Below, one piece after another: positions 36,176-46,246 of a DNA stretch of 64,000 nucleotides. The position numbers were made by a program, and so were the translations under genes. The stretch is from assembly GCA_024195585.1 (NCBI GenBank), contig SWBL01000194.1, positions 31,280 to 95,279 on the forward strand, given 5' to 3'. This stretch comes from Aureobasidium sp. EXF-3400 (lineage: Eukaryota; Ascomycota; Dothideomycetes; Dothideales; Saccotheciaceae). Numbering within the stretch: the stretch's first letter is position 1; every line of letters starts with the position of its first letter. Under the pieces are notes generated by a model. It was not told the DNA's origin and made no database searches. It was given only the letters and a program-made list of their open reading frames with translations.

Positions 36176-37474
36176 ATGACCGAAACTAAAAAGACAAAAG
36201 TCCTGCTATATGGACTAGGCGCGTGAGTAGCCCTTCTCACCCTCGGTCGCGGGGATTGTGCGGAGATAGGCAGGCTGACGGGGTTTCTTCAACAAAACAA
36301 CAGTATAGGAGGCTTCTATGCATTCCTGCTCAGTCGTGACCCGAGCGTAGAGCTCAGTGTGGTTGCTAGATCAAATCTAGAGGCCGTCAAGAAAAATGTA
36401 GGTCACGATCGTCGATGCAGCTGGGCCAGGCCAGGGTGACCGTTTGTCTGACGGCTTCAGGGTATGACGATACACACACTGAATCATGGATCACATAACG
36501 TGCATTTTGATAGAGGTATGTCCAGTATAACAACTTCTAGAGGTGTGGAATGATTTTATGTTGATCTCCTATCTACAGTGTTGAGTTGCCCACATAAGAT
36601 TGCGACAAAATACGACTACATCGTTTGCGCTCACAAAGCAATCACTCCCGGCTTGGATCCCAATGATTTCCGGTCTGTGGCTAATATGGACACGACATTT
36701 GTTATTTTACAGAATGGAGTTGGCAACGAAGAGCCTTTCCGTCAGTCATTTCCTTATTCAACAATCATTAGCTGTGTGGTAAGTGCTTAAAGCTGTCAGT
36801 AATGAGAAGAAAGCGGGAACAGTTTTGACAGGCAAAACAGATATGGGTTGGCGCAACACAAGAATCTCCCGGTGTTATAAGACACACAGCATCCGAGCAC
36901 ACCGACATAGGACTGTATCCTAATCCGGAGGTCGACCCTGCTTTGGAAGATGCAAGGCTGGAAGGATTTGTGGCTATGTTGAGGGCAGGCGAAACATCAT
37001 ACACTATCTCAGACAATATCCAGATTAAGCGATGGGAGAAGGTTGTCTGGAATGTGAGTCTCTCTGAGTATTCAAGCGGCAGACATAATACTGACTACTC
37101 AGGTTGCATGGAACCCTCTGACCACACTAACACAACAAAACACACAAGAATGGCTCTCGTCCTCAAAAGAGAGCGTCTCCGTCACGAAACGCTTGATGCG
37201 GGAAGTGATAGGCGTAGCGAGAAGAGCCGGGGTCACCTTAGAGTATGGGCTTGTAGACGTCTTGATGGAGAGAATACAAAGCATGCCAGGCATAGAGAGT
37301 AGTATGCAGGTTGACGCAAGAGAAGGCAGGAGATTGGAGGTCGACGTGATCCTCGGGACCCCAATGAGGATGGCAAGAGAGTTTGGAATGGATGTACCGA
37401 CGCTGGCGACGGTGTATGCATTGACTGTTGCAGTGGACCGCATGATCAAGCAGAAATTGAGCCGAACAAATTAA
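36176..37474 (+). CDS. 2-dehydropantoate 2-reductase-like enzyme (ApbA/PanE family)
   Basis: Six exons (36176-36222, 36304-36397, 36461-36515, 36579-36778, 36841-37053, 37103-37474) give 326 aa, the usual size. The N-terminal Rossmann domain carries the NADP motif GLGAIGG at residues 13-19. The ILQNGVGNE and WEKVVWNVAWNPLTTLT motifs are typical of ketopantoate reductases; the second spans an intron junction and supports the model. The C-terminal helical domain includes EGRRLEVDVILGTPMRMA. The textbook reaction is NADPH reduction of 2-dehydropantoate to pantoate in vitamin B5/CoA synthesis. Fungi carry many paralogues in this family, and those near secondary-metabolism genes often act on other 2-keto acids, so the substrate is open. 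It is collinear with the OPT and NRPS-like genes, with about 650 bp gaps. Confidence 0.9.
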
Positions 37475-38558
37475 TCAATGTCTCTGCCAGTCTGCGGTGT
37501 GTAGTAGAGTAGCGTAGATGGCCATGTGCCCCTACAAATCATTTAGTTGATCTAGTAATGTATAAGAGCATTGCCCCAGTACTTCTCGCTATGGATCAGA
37601 TAGATTGTAGCCTGATTTCTGGCAGCCACACTGATAGTCATACCAAGAATTTCGTATTTAGCCGCTTCTGTAACTGCTGTGGTGGATCGATGAACGTCGG
37701 CTCGTTGATGCTCGGCCTCGGACGGTCAAGCTCAGCTAAGCCTCAATCAATGACTGGCACCACTGCTCGAAAACAAATTTGATTTAGTGTGAGTTGGGCT
37801 TCCCAAAGTACTGGGTTGTCTCGCAAGTGCCTTGTCAACGTGTCAATGGTTCTACGTTGAGATGCGCGTGTCCTCGATATGCCGATGGAGAGGAGCTTGG
37901 GTCATCGGCCACTCCGTAGAACATGATGTCGACGCTATACTGCTTCTCGCTCGTATAGGTATCGTACTCGATTTGAGACCAGGGACCGTTTAGTAGACCA
38001 CCCCACAATACGGACGTAGACGGTGATCTCGACGCAGACACATGTTGTGCAGCTTGGAGGGGAGAATGGATGTTTGAGACCCTCGGACGGGGTCAACGGC
38101 GCTTGTCGAAGGATTTGTTCGGAGCCCAAAACATCATCTCTTGGCGGCGTCCAGTTGTGCTTTTCACCATCATCTGATCACTTCCGAACCTTCATATAGG
38201 GCCTGTTTGCGACCTGCCAGATTGGAAATACTATGTGATAGTGAGTCTGCCATGACAGAAGCTTGAGAGTCGCAACAGAGCCGCAAGCCGTCGTTGACAG
38301 AGAAATCAGTCAACGATCGCTTCAAGCCGACGGTTGAGATGTAACTGCTAATACCGCCTTGTCTGATCCTTCGCTCTGGACTCCTCTCCACTCCAACGAG
38401 ACTATCGACTGCCCCTTGATAGCTGACAGGAGATGTTCGGACAATGATGCATGTCTACAGATACGGCCGCTCCGGCTACAAGGACAACCCAAAATATAAG
38501 CATACTTGTCCGCACCTCAGCTTGTACATGCAGATCTGTCTTACGCGATAAAGTAACC
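37475..38558. other. Intergenic region, 1.1 kb
   Basis: No recognisable gene. Several short minus-strand frames (37835-38129, 38170-38391) have no domain. The last 200 bp form the promoter of the secreted-protein gene. Confidence 0.4.
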
Positions 38559-39296
38559 ATGTATTCTAGAAAGACTACATATCTCTGGACTCTTCTGGCC
38601 ATTGGAACTACCATCGTGTCGGGACTTCCATCTCCCCAGCTCGACAACGATGAGTTCGAATGTGAATCGTGGGATGACGAAGCCGACTCGACCCAAACCA
38701 CTCCCTCTATTTCAACCACGGCGACAATCCTACCAACGCCTCTGATCCATCAACCATCGATCACAGCGACTCCTTCGCCTGCGACGTTCGTCACTTCAGT
38801 GCGCATAGCACAGGCGTCGTCGACCAGCAATCCTTCTCCGACAAATTCTTTTGTCGCTCCTATCAACACCTTCATTCCTGTCACCCCACCAAGCTATGCA
38901 TTCTATCTCCAGAGCAGTGGAAGTGGCAGCTCGAACGGACTCTATGCTTCAGTCAGCGCAGGTGTCGATGGCTTGGCCACATTCACGGCAAGCAAGGATT
39001 TGGCGACAAAATTCACGATCGATTCTTCTGGAGACCTTGTCGAACAAAGTCCTTCTCGAGGCTATGTGGCCACATTGGACCCAAAGATCAATGCCCAGAA
39101 GATGGGCTTCAATGCATACGGAGGAAGCAGTAGCCACGAGCGTCTCAACTGTCAGAGACAGAGTGAGGTCCTCAGCTGCAATGTGGATGGAGTGCAGTAT
39201 CAAGCTGCCAGCTGTGGGAATGATGGAGCCCTCTATTTCACACAGAAGGTTCCAGCTGGATGTACTACAATCAACCTTGTACCGGTCTTCCCCTGA
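38559..39296 (+). CDS. Secreted hypothetical protein with Ser/Thr/Pro-rich linker
   Basis: A single-exon frame of 245 aa from ATG 38559. An in-frame ATG at 38451 would add 36 residues but would bury the signal peptide, so the later one is preferred. Residues 1 to about 23 form a signal peptide (TYLWTLLAIGTTIVSGLP). An acidic patch (DNDEFECESWDDEAD) and a Thr/Ser/Pro-rich stalk to about residue 110 follow, then a roughly 130-residue globular domain starting YAFYLQSSGSGSS. That domain has four cysteines (LNCQRQSEVLSCNVDG, AASCGNDGALYF, PAGCTTINLVPV), likely two disulfides. It resembles other fungal cell-surface proteins in layout only; no family is recognised. The gene is followed on the same strand by an Mpv17-like gene. 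Confidence 0.7.
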   Translation: MYSRKTTYLWTLLAIGTTIVSGLPSPQLDNDEFECESWDDEADSTQTTPSISTTATILPTPLIHQPSITATPSPATFVTSVRIAQASSTSNPSPTNSFVAPINTFIPVTPPSYAFYLQSSGSGSSNGLYASVSAGVDGLATFTASKDLATKFTIDSSGDLVEQSPSRGYVATLDPKINAQKMGFNAYGGSSSHERLNCQRQSEVLSCNVDGVQYQAASCGNDGALYFTQKVPAGCTTINLVPVFP

Positions 39297-39541
39297 TCAG
39301 CAACATGACGAGCTACGAATATATTATGATGAATCAAACAAATTAAAGATACTGTCTCCTCATTTAGCGTCTTGAAGATGTGGCTGAGTGTGGCGGTGCA
39401 AATATATCAAGGTGGAACATCCCCGCACAAGCCGAAACATGGATGAACGCGTCAACACTTGGATGGGACGACATCTTCTTTTTCCCTTTCTTTTCTCTTC
39501 TCATCTTCTCATACACAGGTCAACCATACTTGAAGGTCACC

Positions 39542-40308
39542 ATGCTCTCACCAATCGCTAGTTCGACTCTCCAGGCGACTGCGATTGCTGCTACATCCAA
39601 TGTCATCGCCCAGCTCCTCGAACAGCGTAGCAAACAGGTATATCCTTGATCGCCACACCCCCTTGGGATCCAAGCACTGATATGTTATTGCAGACAGCCT
39701 CAGGATTCTCCGTGCCGGACTTCCTGCGTTTTGTTATCTTCACACTGCTCACTGCACCACCCAACTATCTTTGGCAACATGCTCTCGAACGAGTCTTCCC
39801 CGGACGCAAACCATTGAATCCTACGAAGACAATGCTGCCACATTACGAGATCCGTGAGCACGATAACCTCTCAGGAGAAGACAGGTTGCAGCAACAGGAG
39901 GAGCCGGAGACAAAGCTGGATTGGAAGAACACCATGATCAAGTGGTTCATAGACTGCATGACCCTCGGTGCATTGCTCAATACAGGCGTTTTTATCATCA
40001 TCATGGGTATCATGAAAGGAAGATCGATGCATCAAATTGGGAATGCATTAAGAACGGTATGTTTGTTCATCTCTGTTGCCTGCTATGCATCAACTGCACG
40101 GTAGTTCACCTGTTTCTGCTTTTGATCGGCTGCTACAACGACCGTCTCACAGGATATTTTCCCCATAATCTACGCCAGCTATACAATATGGCCTCTGGCT
40201 TCCATTGTAAACTTCTCGATAGTCCCATTAGAGAAGAGGATAGTCTTTCTCAGTCTGGTCGGATTAGTCTGGGGCGTTTTTCTCAGTCTGACTGCTTCGA
40301 AGCAGTAA
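39542..40308 (+). CDS. Mpv17/PMP22-family membrane protein
   Basis: Three exons (39542-39637, 39694-40056, 40153-40308; introns 56 and 96 nt) give 204 aa. Family features: the beginning SPIASSTLQATAIAATSNVIAQLLEQ, the PDFLRFVIFTLLTAPPNYLWQHALE helix, WKNTMIKWFIDCMTLGALLNTGVF, and the C-terminal DIFPIIYASYTIWPLASIVNFSIVP followed by LVGLVWGVFLSL. The last block corresponds to the conserved W-P-x-x-x-x-[NI]F signature. Members form small four-helix channels or pores of mitochondrial or peroxisomal membranes. A charged insertion (HDNLSGEDRLQQQEEPETKLD) lies between helices 2 and 3. The exact localisation is not evident. Confidence 0.88.
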
Positions 40309-40786
40309 TGTAAGAAACTGCTCACCGCAACATAGAAGTGAGTGAGTCCTCCTTGCAGCGAACCTCTTCAAGTAAGAGGCGCAGGTTTGACACTTGACTT
40401 TCACTTGAAGGCAAGAGAGACACAAAACATCTTACAACACCAAATTCAAACAGACTTGTTTCACCCCCTTGTCTTCTCCCCTTGTTCAAACGCCATAATT
40501 GACTGGCCAGTCTACACTGAACGCTATTAATAGAGTTTTGGTTGGGTATGTATGCACTTGATGATGTCCTCGCCAGTTCTCCCACCCACAGCTCGGCATC
40601 TGATGTTACTATGAGAATGCATGATATTAACAAGAATCACTCGATCATCCACTGAGAGACGTGAGCTCTCTACATCTCTCTGGAAACTCACCTCGATCTG
40701 GATAGTTTCATGCATCTTCATAGCTCATCCAACGGAGTGCAACCTTGCGACCACTTGCAAGCTTGCCGCTAAGCATCTTGCTCAGA

Positions 40787-41631
40787 ATGGCGGCTCTCCG
40801 CAACCTCGCCTCGTTCCCACCAGGAATTCTCGGCGCCATCATCGGGAATCGTGAAACCAATGACCACGAACCTGCTTCGCAAGACCAAAAATGCCTTAAT
40901 TACATTCCTCAATGCCTCGGTTACATTCCTCAATGCCTCAATTACATTACTCAATGATGTCCAGCCAACTGCCTTGAACATCGCGATATGTGACTGACGA
41001 CGCCAACTCACTAAAGGATGTGCTTTTCGATGAACGCCTCAGTGATCTTATCACCACAGACCACAGAGCCATAGACCCCCAGGATGTCTGCATCAAGTTC
41101 AACCTGACTGCGGATGAGGATCGACCAGAAACTTGCTCCATCTGCAGAGTCACGGACGCCTTGCGCCTAGAGCTAGAGCATCTTGAGATCTTCTCTCAAA
41201 GTAACTATCCATATCTCGGCGCAAACTCATACGGAAATATCTATCGCGCCTTGCAGCGTACTGAGATCGTCGAACTGAGCATTGCATCCTTTTGAACTGT
41301 CACAAGCGATTTCACCGAACTACTTGAAGGCTGGACAGAGACACTCCACCACCTGCACATCTCTCGCTGTGGTGTACTTGTCGAGACTGAGACATCTGGC
41401 TTTGCCTCAGAGTTTCTTAAACGCATCAGAGACGACCTCGAACTCGAAGTCCTTGAACTGCATTCGATGGACATATTTGATAGGCCCGGAAATCGCTACA
41501 CACTATTCAAAGTACCTGTCAAGTGGCAAGGCAAGGAACAGATACGTAAAGGTCTCGATGAGGCCACCTGTGAGATAGATGTGCTCAACGCTGCTGAAGA
41601 ATACGAGGTGGTTATTCTAAAACTTGGTTGA
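40787..41631 (+). pseudogene. Decayed F-box-type gene
   Basis: From ATG 40787 the frame begins MAALRNLASFPPGILGAIIGN, which resembles the start of an F-box domain, but it runs into three tandem 21-bp repeats and a stop at 40955-40957. A second frame from about 40993 (DDANSLKDVLFDERLSDLI to VELSIASF) is shifted relative to the first and ends in TGA at 41293-41295. After that TGA the same frame goes on (TVTSDFTELLEGWTETLHHL, LEVLELHSMDIFDRP, VKWQGKEQIRKGL) for another 111 codons to 41631. So at least one frameshift or deletion and one nonsense codon separate the pieces, and no intron was found that removes them. The C-terminal part resembles that of the F-box gene at 50281 (compare KWQGKEQIRKGLDEA with LKGQKDIHEGLNKLI). 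Most likely a dead copy of an expanded fungal F-box family. Confidence 0.55.
40892..40954 (+). repeat. Three tandem 21-bp repeats inside the F-box pseudogene
   Basis: Units 40892-40912, 40913-40933 and 40934-40954 follow the pattern TGCCTNRRTTACATTCCTCAA with two or three changes each. In the first frame they would encode three heptads of the form CL(N/G)YI(P/T)Q. They lie where a normal F-box protein would continue, so the repeat expansion may be part of the decay. Confidence 0.8.
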
Positions 41632-41813
41632 AAGATCAAGTCCATGGAGCAAAGCAACGGAGACAGGAGAGAGTCAGCTCGAGAGAATATTACGAGAAAT
41701 CCTACTATTGCTTCAAATCGTCAAAAGTCGAAGATCAAAATTGGGGAACGCTATTTCAATTCGAATGAACACGCATCTCGAGAGCTTTTGGTGAAACGAG
41801 AGGTCTAGAGGCT

Positions 41814-41853
41814 GCTAGCCTGGAAAAGCTAGCCTGGAAAAGCTAGCCTAGAA
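41814..41853 (+). repeat. 14-bp tandem repeat, about 2.8 copies
   Basis: The unit GCTAGCCTGGAAAA occurs at 41814-41827 and 41828-41841, followed by a partial third copy. It contains the NheI-like palindrome GCTAGC. It is in the gene-free stretch 41632-42587 between the F-box pseudogene and the tannase-type gene, where nothing else is recognised. Confidence 0.8.
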
Positions 41854-42525
41854 CCGTGACTTCCCCGGGATTCTGGCATTATTTGCATAGGGTGCTGCTA
41901 ATTTTGCTGTATAATTAGTGTACGCGTGGCTTGCTGACGGTCCTCGCTGACTTTTAGCTTTCTGCACGCTCTCACAATCCATCGCAATCTACATCAATAG
42001 TCGAGGCGGACGCGAAGCCAACCAAGGTCCTCAAGCTTTTGACCGAAGGGACAAACAACATCCTGGATGGCTCGGCAAACAAGTGAAACCCCGCAACAAG
42101 GGAAAAGTGGTCGGTCGGCCGCATCGGCAGCTGCCAGCTGCCCTAACCCACGAGCTTTCCAGGTCAAGATCTACCAGGTAGATAAGGCGTGTGCTAGTGC
42201 ACTGACAATTTTACAGTTTCACCGTTTTACAGATAGGCCTGACTTGCTGGTCGCTCAAGACGAAAGGGAAATCTCACCCATCATTCCCATGCACTCGTGT
42301 TCACTCACGAGGACGATTCCAAGGACTGAGGAACACTGCACTTCTCCACAATCCCCACACATATGCAGTCCACATGTAGCTCCACTTTCCAAGCCATCGA
42401 CGCTACAAGGTGGGTGAGGGCGCTGCTGCCGACTTGAACGAGCATCCTGCAGATCATCATTGACGGCATGGCTGGGACACGTATACGGCAATTTCTCCAT
42501 CGAGACATGCCGATCTGGCTGAGAG

Positions 42526-42533
42526 TATAAGAA
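42526..42533 (+). promoter_or_regulatory. TATA-like box of the tannase-type gene
   Basis: TATAAGAA lies 62 bp before the ATG at 42588, a usual spacing for an inducible fungal secreted-enzyme gene. Confidence 0.45.
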
Positions 42534-42587
42534 GCACATCCACAGCTGCTTGAAGCGAACTCATTGTTGTGTACATTCAACGCTATC

Positions 42588-44369
42588 ATGAAGACCACGC
42601 AAGCCCGCCTTGCAGCTGTTGCGGCTTTAACATCAGGCACAGTCGCAATTACTTGTGACAAAGCCTCTCTGCAATCTGCCTTTTCATCGATCGCAACTGT
42701 CGACTTTGCACAATGGATGCCTGCGAATTCGTCTTTCAATGTGCCCGAAACTGACGTTGCTTACCCGATCTCGCCAACCGAAATGCAGGCAGCATGTGCT
42801 GTGCAGGTTTCCGTCAAGAACGGCACTTCCAACTACGGGTTTGGAATCTTTTTGCCTGACGACTGGAACGGTCGTTTCCTGTAAGTGTGGCTCTGTTTGG
42901 TGGTCGGCTTATCAGATGTTGACGAAGACATAGTGCCGTAGGAAACGGTGGCTTTGCAGGTGGCATCAATTGGCTGGATATGGTATGTTATCTGCAGCTT
43001 TCGCATACTGGTTCGCAAATGTTAACGTTCAACAAGGCTGCTGGGCTCGGGTACAAGTTTGCTGTGGTCTCAACCGATACTGGCCACAACAGCACTTCGT
43101 CTGACGGAAAATGGGCTTACCACAATGAAGACGCCCTTCTTGACTGGGGCTATCGTGCTATGCATGGCTCAACTGTCTTGGGAAAGCAGTTGACCACAGC
43201 ATACTATTCCAATCCTATTCTCTACAGCTACTACAGTGGTTGCTCTACTGGTGGCAGTAAGTCTTCGCATGCAATGAGCCATTGCAGATCTGACATGCCA
43301 TCTTTCAGGACAAGGTCTTCGTGACATTCAACTTTACCCTGAAGATTTCGACGGCGTCGTCGCTGGAGCGCCTGCCTGGTGGACCAATCACCTTCAGCCG
43401 TGGACAACCAAATTGGGCAGCTACAACCTGCCAAACACATCTGCTCATCATATCGATCCCTCGCTCTTTCCAGTCATAGGCGCAGAAGTCATGCGTCAAT
43501 GTGATGGCGCGGACGGCGTAGTCGACACGATCATCTCTGACCCCAATGCTTGCGACTTCGACCCCAACTATCTGCTCTGTACTCCTGCGAACAATAACAC
43601 AAACTGCCTCACCCCTCCTCAGCTCGATACACTTTTTAAGATATACAGCGATTACGTCGATACCAACCAGACATTCGTATTCCCTCACCTCTGGAAATCG
43701 AGCGAGGCCCAGTGGCACGTCCTTCTGAGCGGCCTCACCAATGAGCCAAACAATCTCGGTGATGACTACGTCAAGTACTTCTTGAACCGTGGCCCTCAAT
43801 GGCAATGGCAAGACTTTGATTATGGCGTCGTCCAACAAGCCGATGCCGAAGACCCTGGTAATGCGACCGCCGATGACTTCGAGTCCTTGTCAGCATTCCA
43901 CGCTCGCGGCGGCAAGCTTCTTCACTACCATGGCATGGGTGACGGCTTGATCGCTACTGGTAGCTCCGTCTACCTTCATTCCAAGATCTTGCAGACACTG
44001 GCACCTAAGGGCGTAAACCTGGACTCTTTCTATCGCTTTTTCCTGGTCCCGGGAATGCAACACTGCACTGGTACAGCAGACACGGTGAATGCACCTTGGT
44101 ACTTCGCTGGTGCCAATCAAGCAGGGTCAATTTCGACTTCTGTATCTGGTGTCCCGGGCTTCAGAGATGCTAAGCATGATGTGTTACTTGCCATGATGGA
44201 TTGGGTTGAGAAGGGCATTGCACCAACAGAGATCATCGCGACCAAATGGGTCAACGATACGTTGCAGGACAAGGTCATGAGACAAAGACCTCTCTGCATG
44301 TGGCCTAAGAAGCAAAAGTGGAGCGGCAAAGGAGACGTCAATCAAGCCAGCACTTGGTCTTGCGAGTAG
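42588..44369 (+). CDS. Secreted tannase/feruloyl esterase family protein
   Basis: Four exons (42588-42880, 42934-42982, 43037-43256, 43309-44369; introns 52-54 nt) give 540 aa, the family size. The signal peptide is MKTTQARLAAVAALTSGTVA. The alpha/beta-hydrolase fold of tannase/FaeB-type esterases is visible: WNGRFLAVGNGGFAGG, VVSTDTGHNS, the nucleophile motif GCSTGGRQG with Ser184 next to Cys183, YPEDFDGVVAGAPAWW, and near the C-terminus YHGMGDGLI and VPGMQHCTGT, which supply the Asp and the His beside a Cys. The Cys pair at the nucleophile and His is the family's special disulfide. It would cleave ester bonds of hydrolysable tannins or feruloyl/chlorogenic esters outside the cell. Which substrate is preferred is not readable. 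All three junctions fall in conserved motifs and restore them. Confidence 0.92.
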
Positions 44370-44673
44370 ACTCTCTTATCATCATGGGCTGTTACCGTCT
44401 AACAACTGGATCCCTATCCCATGGTATGTATAGTAATATCATACTTGTCGATATGCATAATCTTTTTCGAAACCAGGTGTGGCCATGGAGATACTTTGAG
44501 ATGATGTTTCTCCATAGACAGTAATTCTCCCTCAAAAGTATTGTACGTTTTCACAACTATATTGTGACAATTTTGAGTACAGGCGGAGGAAAAAGTGAAT
44601 TGCACATAACGATAGTTCACTACTAGCCTTGATATAACTTGTACTCCCCCATCACACTAACCACTATCCGACT

Positions 44674-45445
44674 TCACAGACTGTCCTGAGTTATTATGAA
44701 CTGAGCTGTGGACCGTTCATAATCGCCAATATTGCCGCTGACCTAGAATAGAATCAGCACACTTTGCGAAGCAAGACTTGTTTGATTCTAGGTTCTACTC
44801 ACTGTGAAGCCAAAGTTGGTGTTGTGGAAACTGCCGCTGTTGTTAGTATCGAGGATGTTCCACAGAACATCTTCGCCGGCGCCAGACCAGTAGTGGTCTT
44901 TCGGCATCACTTCTCCGAAACACTGTCCACGCGTGCTGCGATTCCAGGGGTTCTGCCATCCAACAAACAGTTCTTTGTTATCAGCTTCCCTAAGAGAATA
45001 AATCACGCAGCCACAAGATCCGACCGCAGCAGGAGCGGCAGCTTTCGAGTGGATGAAAGTGCCCCATTGGCCATTCAGGATGTAGTTATCAGGAGGGGTG
45101 GTCCAGTAAGTTCCACGCCAGGTTTTTTTATCCTTGATGCTGAGAGTGTAGCCACTTGCATTGTAGATAAGGATGGTTGTCCTTTTGATGAAGTCAGTAC
45201 GAGAGTTGTTCATAACGACTGAACAGTAATCCTTGGACAGAGTTCGTTCCTTGTCAAACTTACATGACACTACGGCCGCATTCTTTGGCCTCGGCCTCCA
45301 TCGCCTTTTTGGCATCGTCTTCGTAGACGCTTTGGCTCTCCAAAGCAACTTTAGCAAGATCTCTGGATGTGATTTGGTCCTTCTTCTTGTAGTCAGGTCT
45401 CTCGCGTAGAGTAGCCTCTGTGACTGGAACACCTTTGACAGTCAT
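44674..45445 (-). CDS. Small beta-sandwich protein, possibly aegerolysin-like
   Basis: A three-exon model: 45445-45264, then 45181-44803, then 44742-44674 (209 aa). The first exon encodes a helical, charged N-terminus (LRERPDYKKKDQITSRDLAKV). The rest is beta-rich with many aromatics: IYNASGYTLSI, WRGTYWTTPP, GTFIHSKAA, GSCGCVIYSL, FVGWQNPWNR. This layout reminded me of the small aegerolysin-type membrane-binding sandwich, but no diagnostic motif is certain. The third exon is needed because the ORF otherwise ends right after a perfect GTGAGT donor; splicing 44802-44743 (60 nt) adds VSGNIGDYERSTAQFIIT, which looks like closing beta strands. The first junction is uncertain: the strong GTAAGT at 45263 needs the acceptor at 45182, while weaker donors (45273 or 45270) would use 45219 and add residues including NNSRTDF. 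There is no signal peptide. Confidence 0.5.
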
Positions 45446-45527
45446 GATGGATGCGAATCAGAGCAACGAATTCGTAATAGATATACCAATGAATTGAATG
45501 TAGACACCAGGTGTGGAACCTATGCTG

Positions 45528-45535
45528 TTCTTATA
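45528..45535 (-). promoter_or_regulatory. TATA-like box of the beta-sandwich gene
   Basis: On the minus strand TATAAGAA lies 83 bp before the ATG at 45445. Confidence 0.4.
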
Positions 45536-45737
45536 CTTCTTCGAAGTTGCACGATCAATGTTCCTCTGACATCGCTTTCATGCAGGAGTTCCTGTGACCA
45601 TGCCGATCGAAGACCTGTCCCCACTGGGTCTTGTCAACTGGTCTCAGCTGGGTTGGTCTAGTCAGTTGATATGGATTGCCAGTGCGATTCCTCAAATCAT
45701 CTTGTCCTTCCTATTGTTTCTGTATGCAAGCATAGTC

Positions 45738-45770
45738 GAGCTGAACTGAGCTGAACTAAGCTGAGCTGAA
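45738..45770 (+). repeat. 10-bp tandem repeat GAGCTGAACT, about three copies
   Basis: Two perfect units (45738-45747, 45748-45757) and a degenerate third lie in the 800-bp gene-free interval 45446-46246. No gene is recognised in that interval. Confidence 0.75.
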
Positions 45771-46246
45771 AGCGAAACAATCGTGCATTAGTCACTGAAC
45801 CGGATATCGGATAACGGCCCGAGTAAGATACTAGTATCTTAGCGTCCTGCAAGCAGCGGAGAGCTGAGGAGTTGCGAAGTTGTGCTCGAGGCCGAGACGG
45901 TGAACCTCGATGCTATTGGTCGACTTATTAACAACAACTTGAGCTATATTACACCAACATGTATAGTCTATACTTCAGCTGCACCAGTTTCACCCCCCTG
46001 ACCTGCACAGCTGGATCTATTGGCAAAGTGCATGGAGTAGCTCGAAGCTGATCTCGTGCCAGTGCACCGCCTCCACAAACCGGTTCTCAAGACGGAAAGG
46101 GGCACTGCTGATCGAGAAAGTAGTCAGGATCCTATCTCGTTCCCAGCTCTCTTAAGAGTTTCTCATGCACCACGTCTGAAATTCGATGGTTGCATTGCCC
46201 TGTGTTGTTGTCTGTAACGAACCCTGGTTTCTCAACGCAAGAAAGC

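Noticed and set aside
44570..44640. A stretch resembling the MITE end (TTGTGACAATTTTGAG and GGCGGAGGAAAAAGTG)
   Set aside because: Only a core of about eight bases matches well; the similarity is too weak to call a fourth copy.
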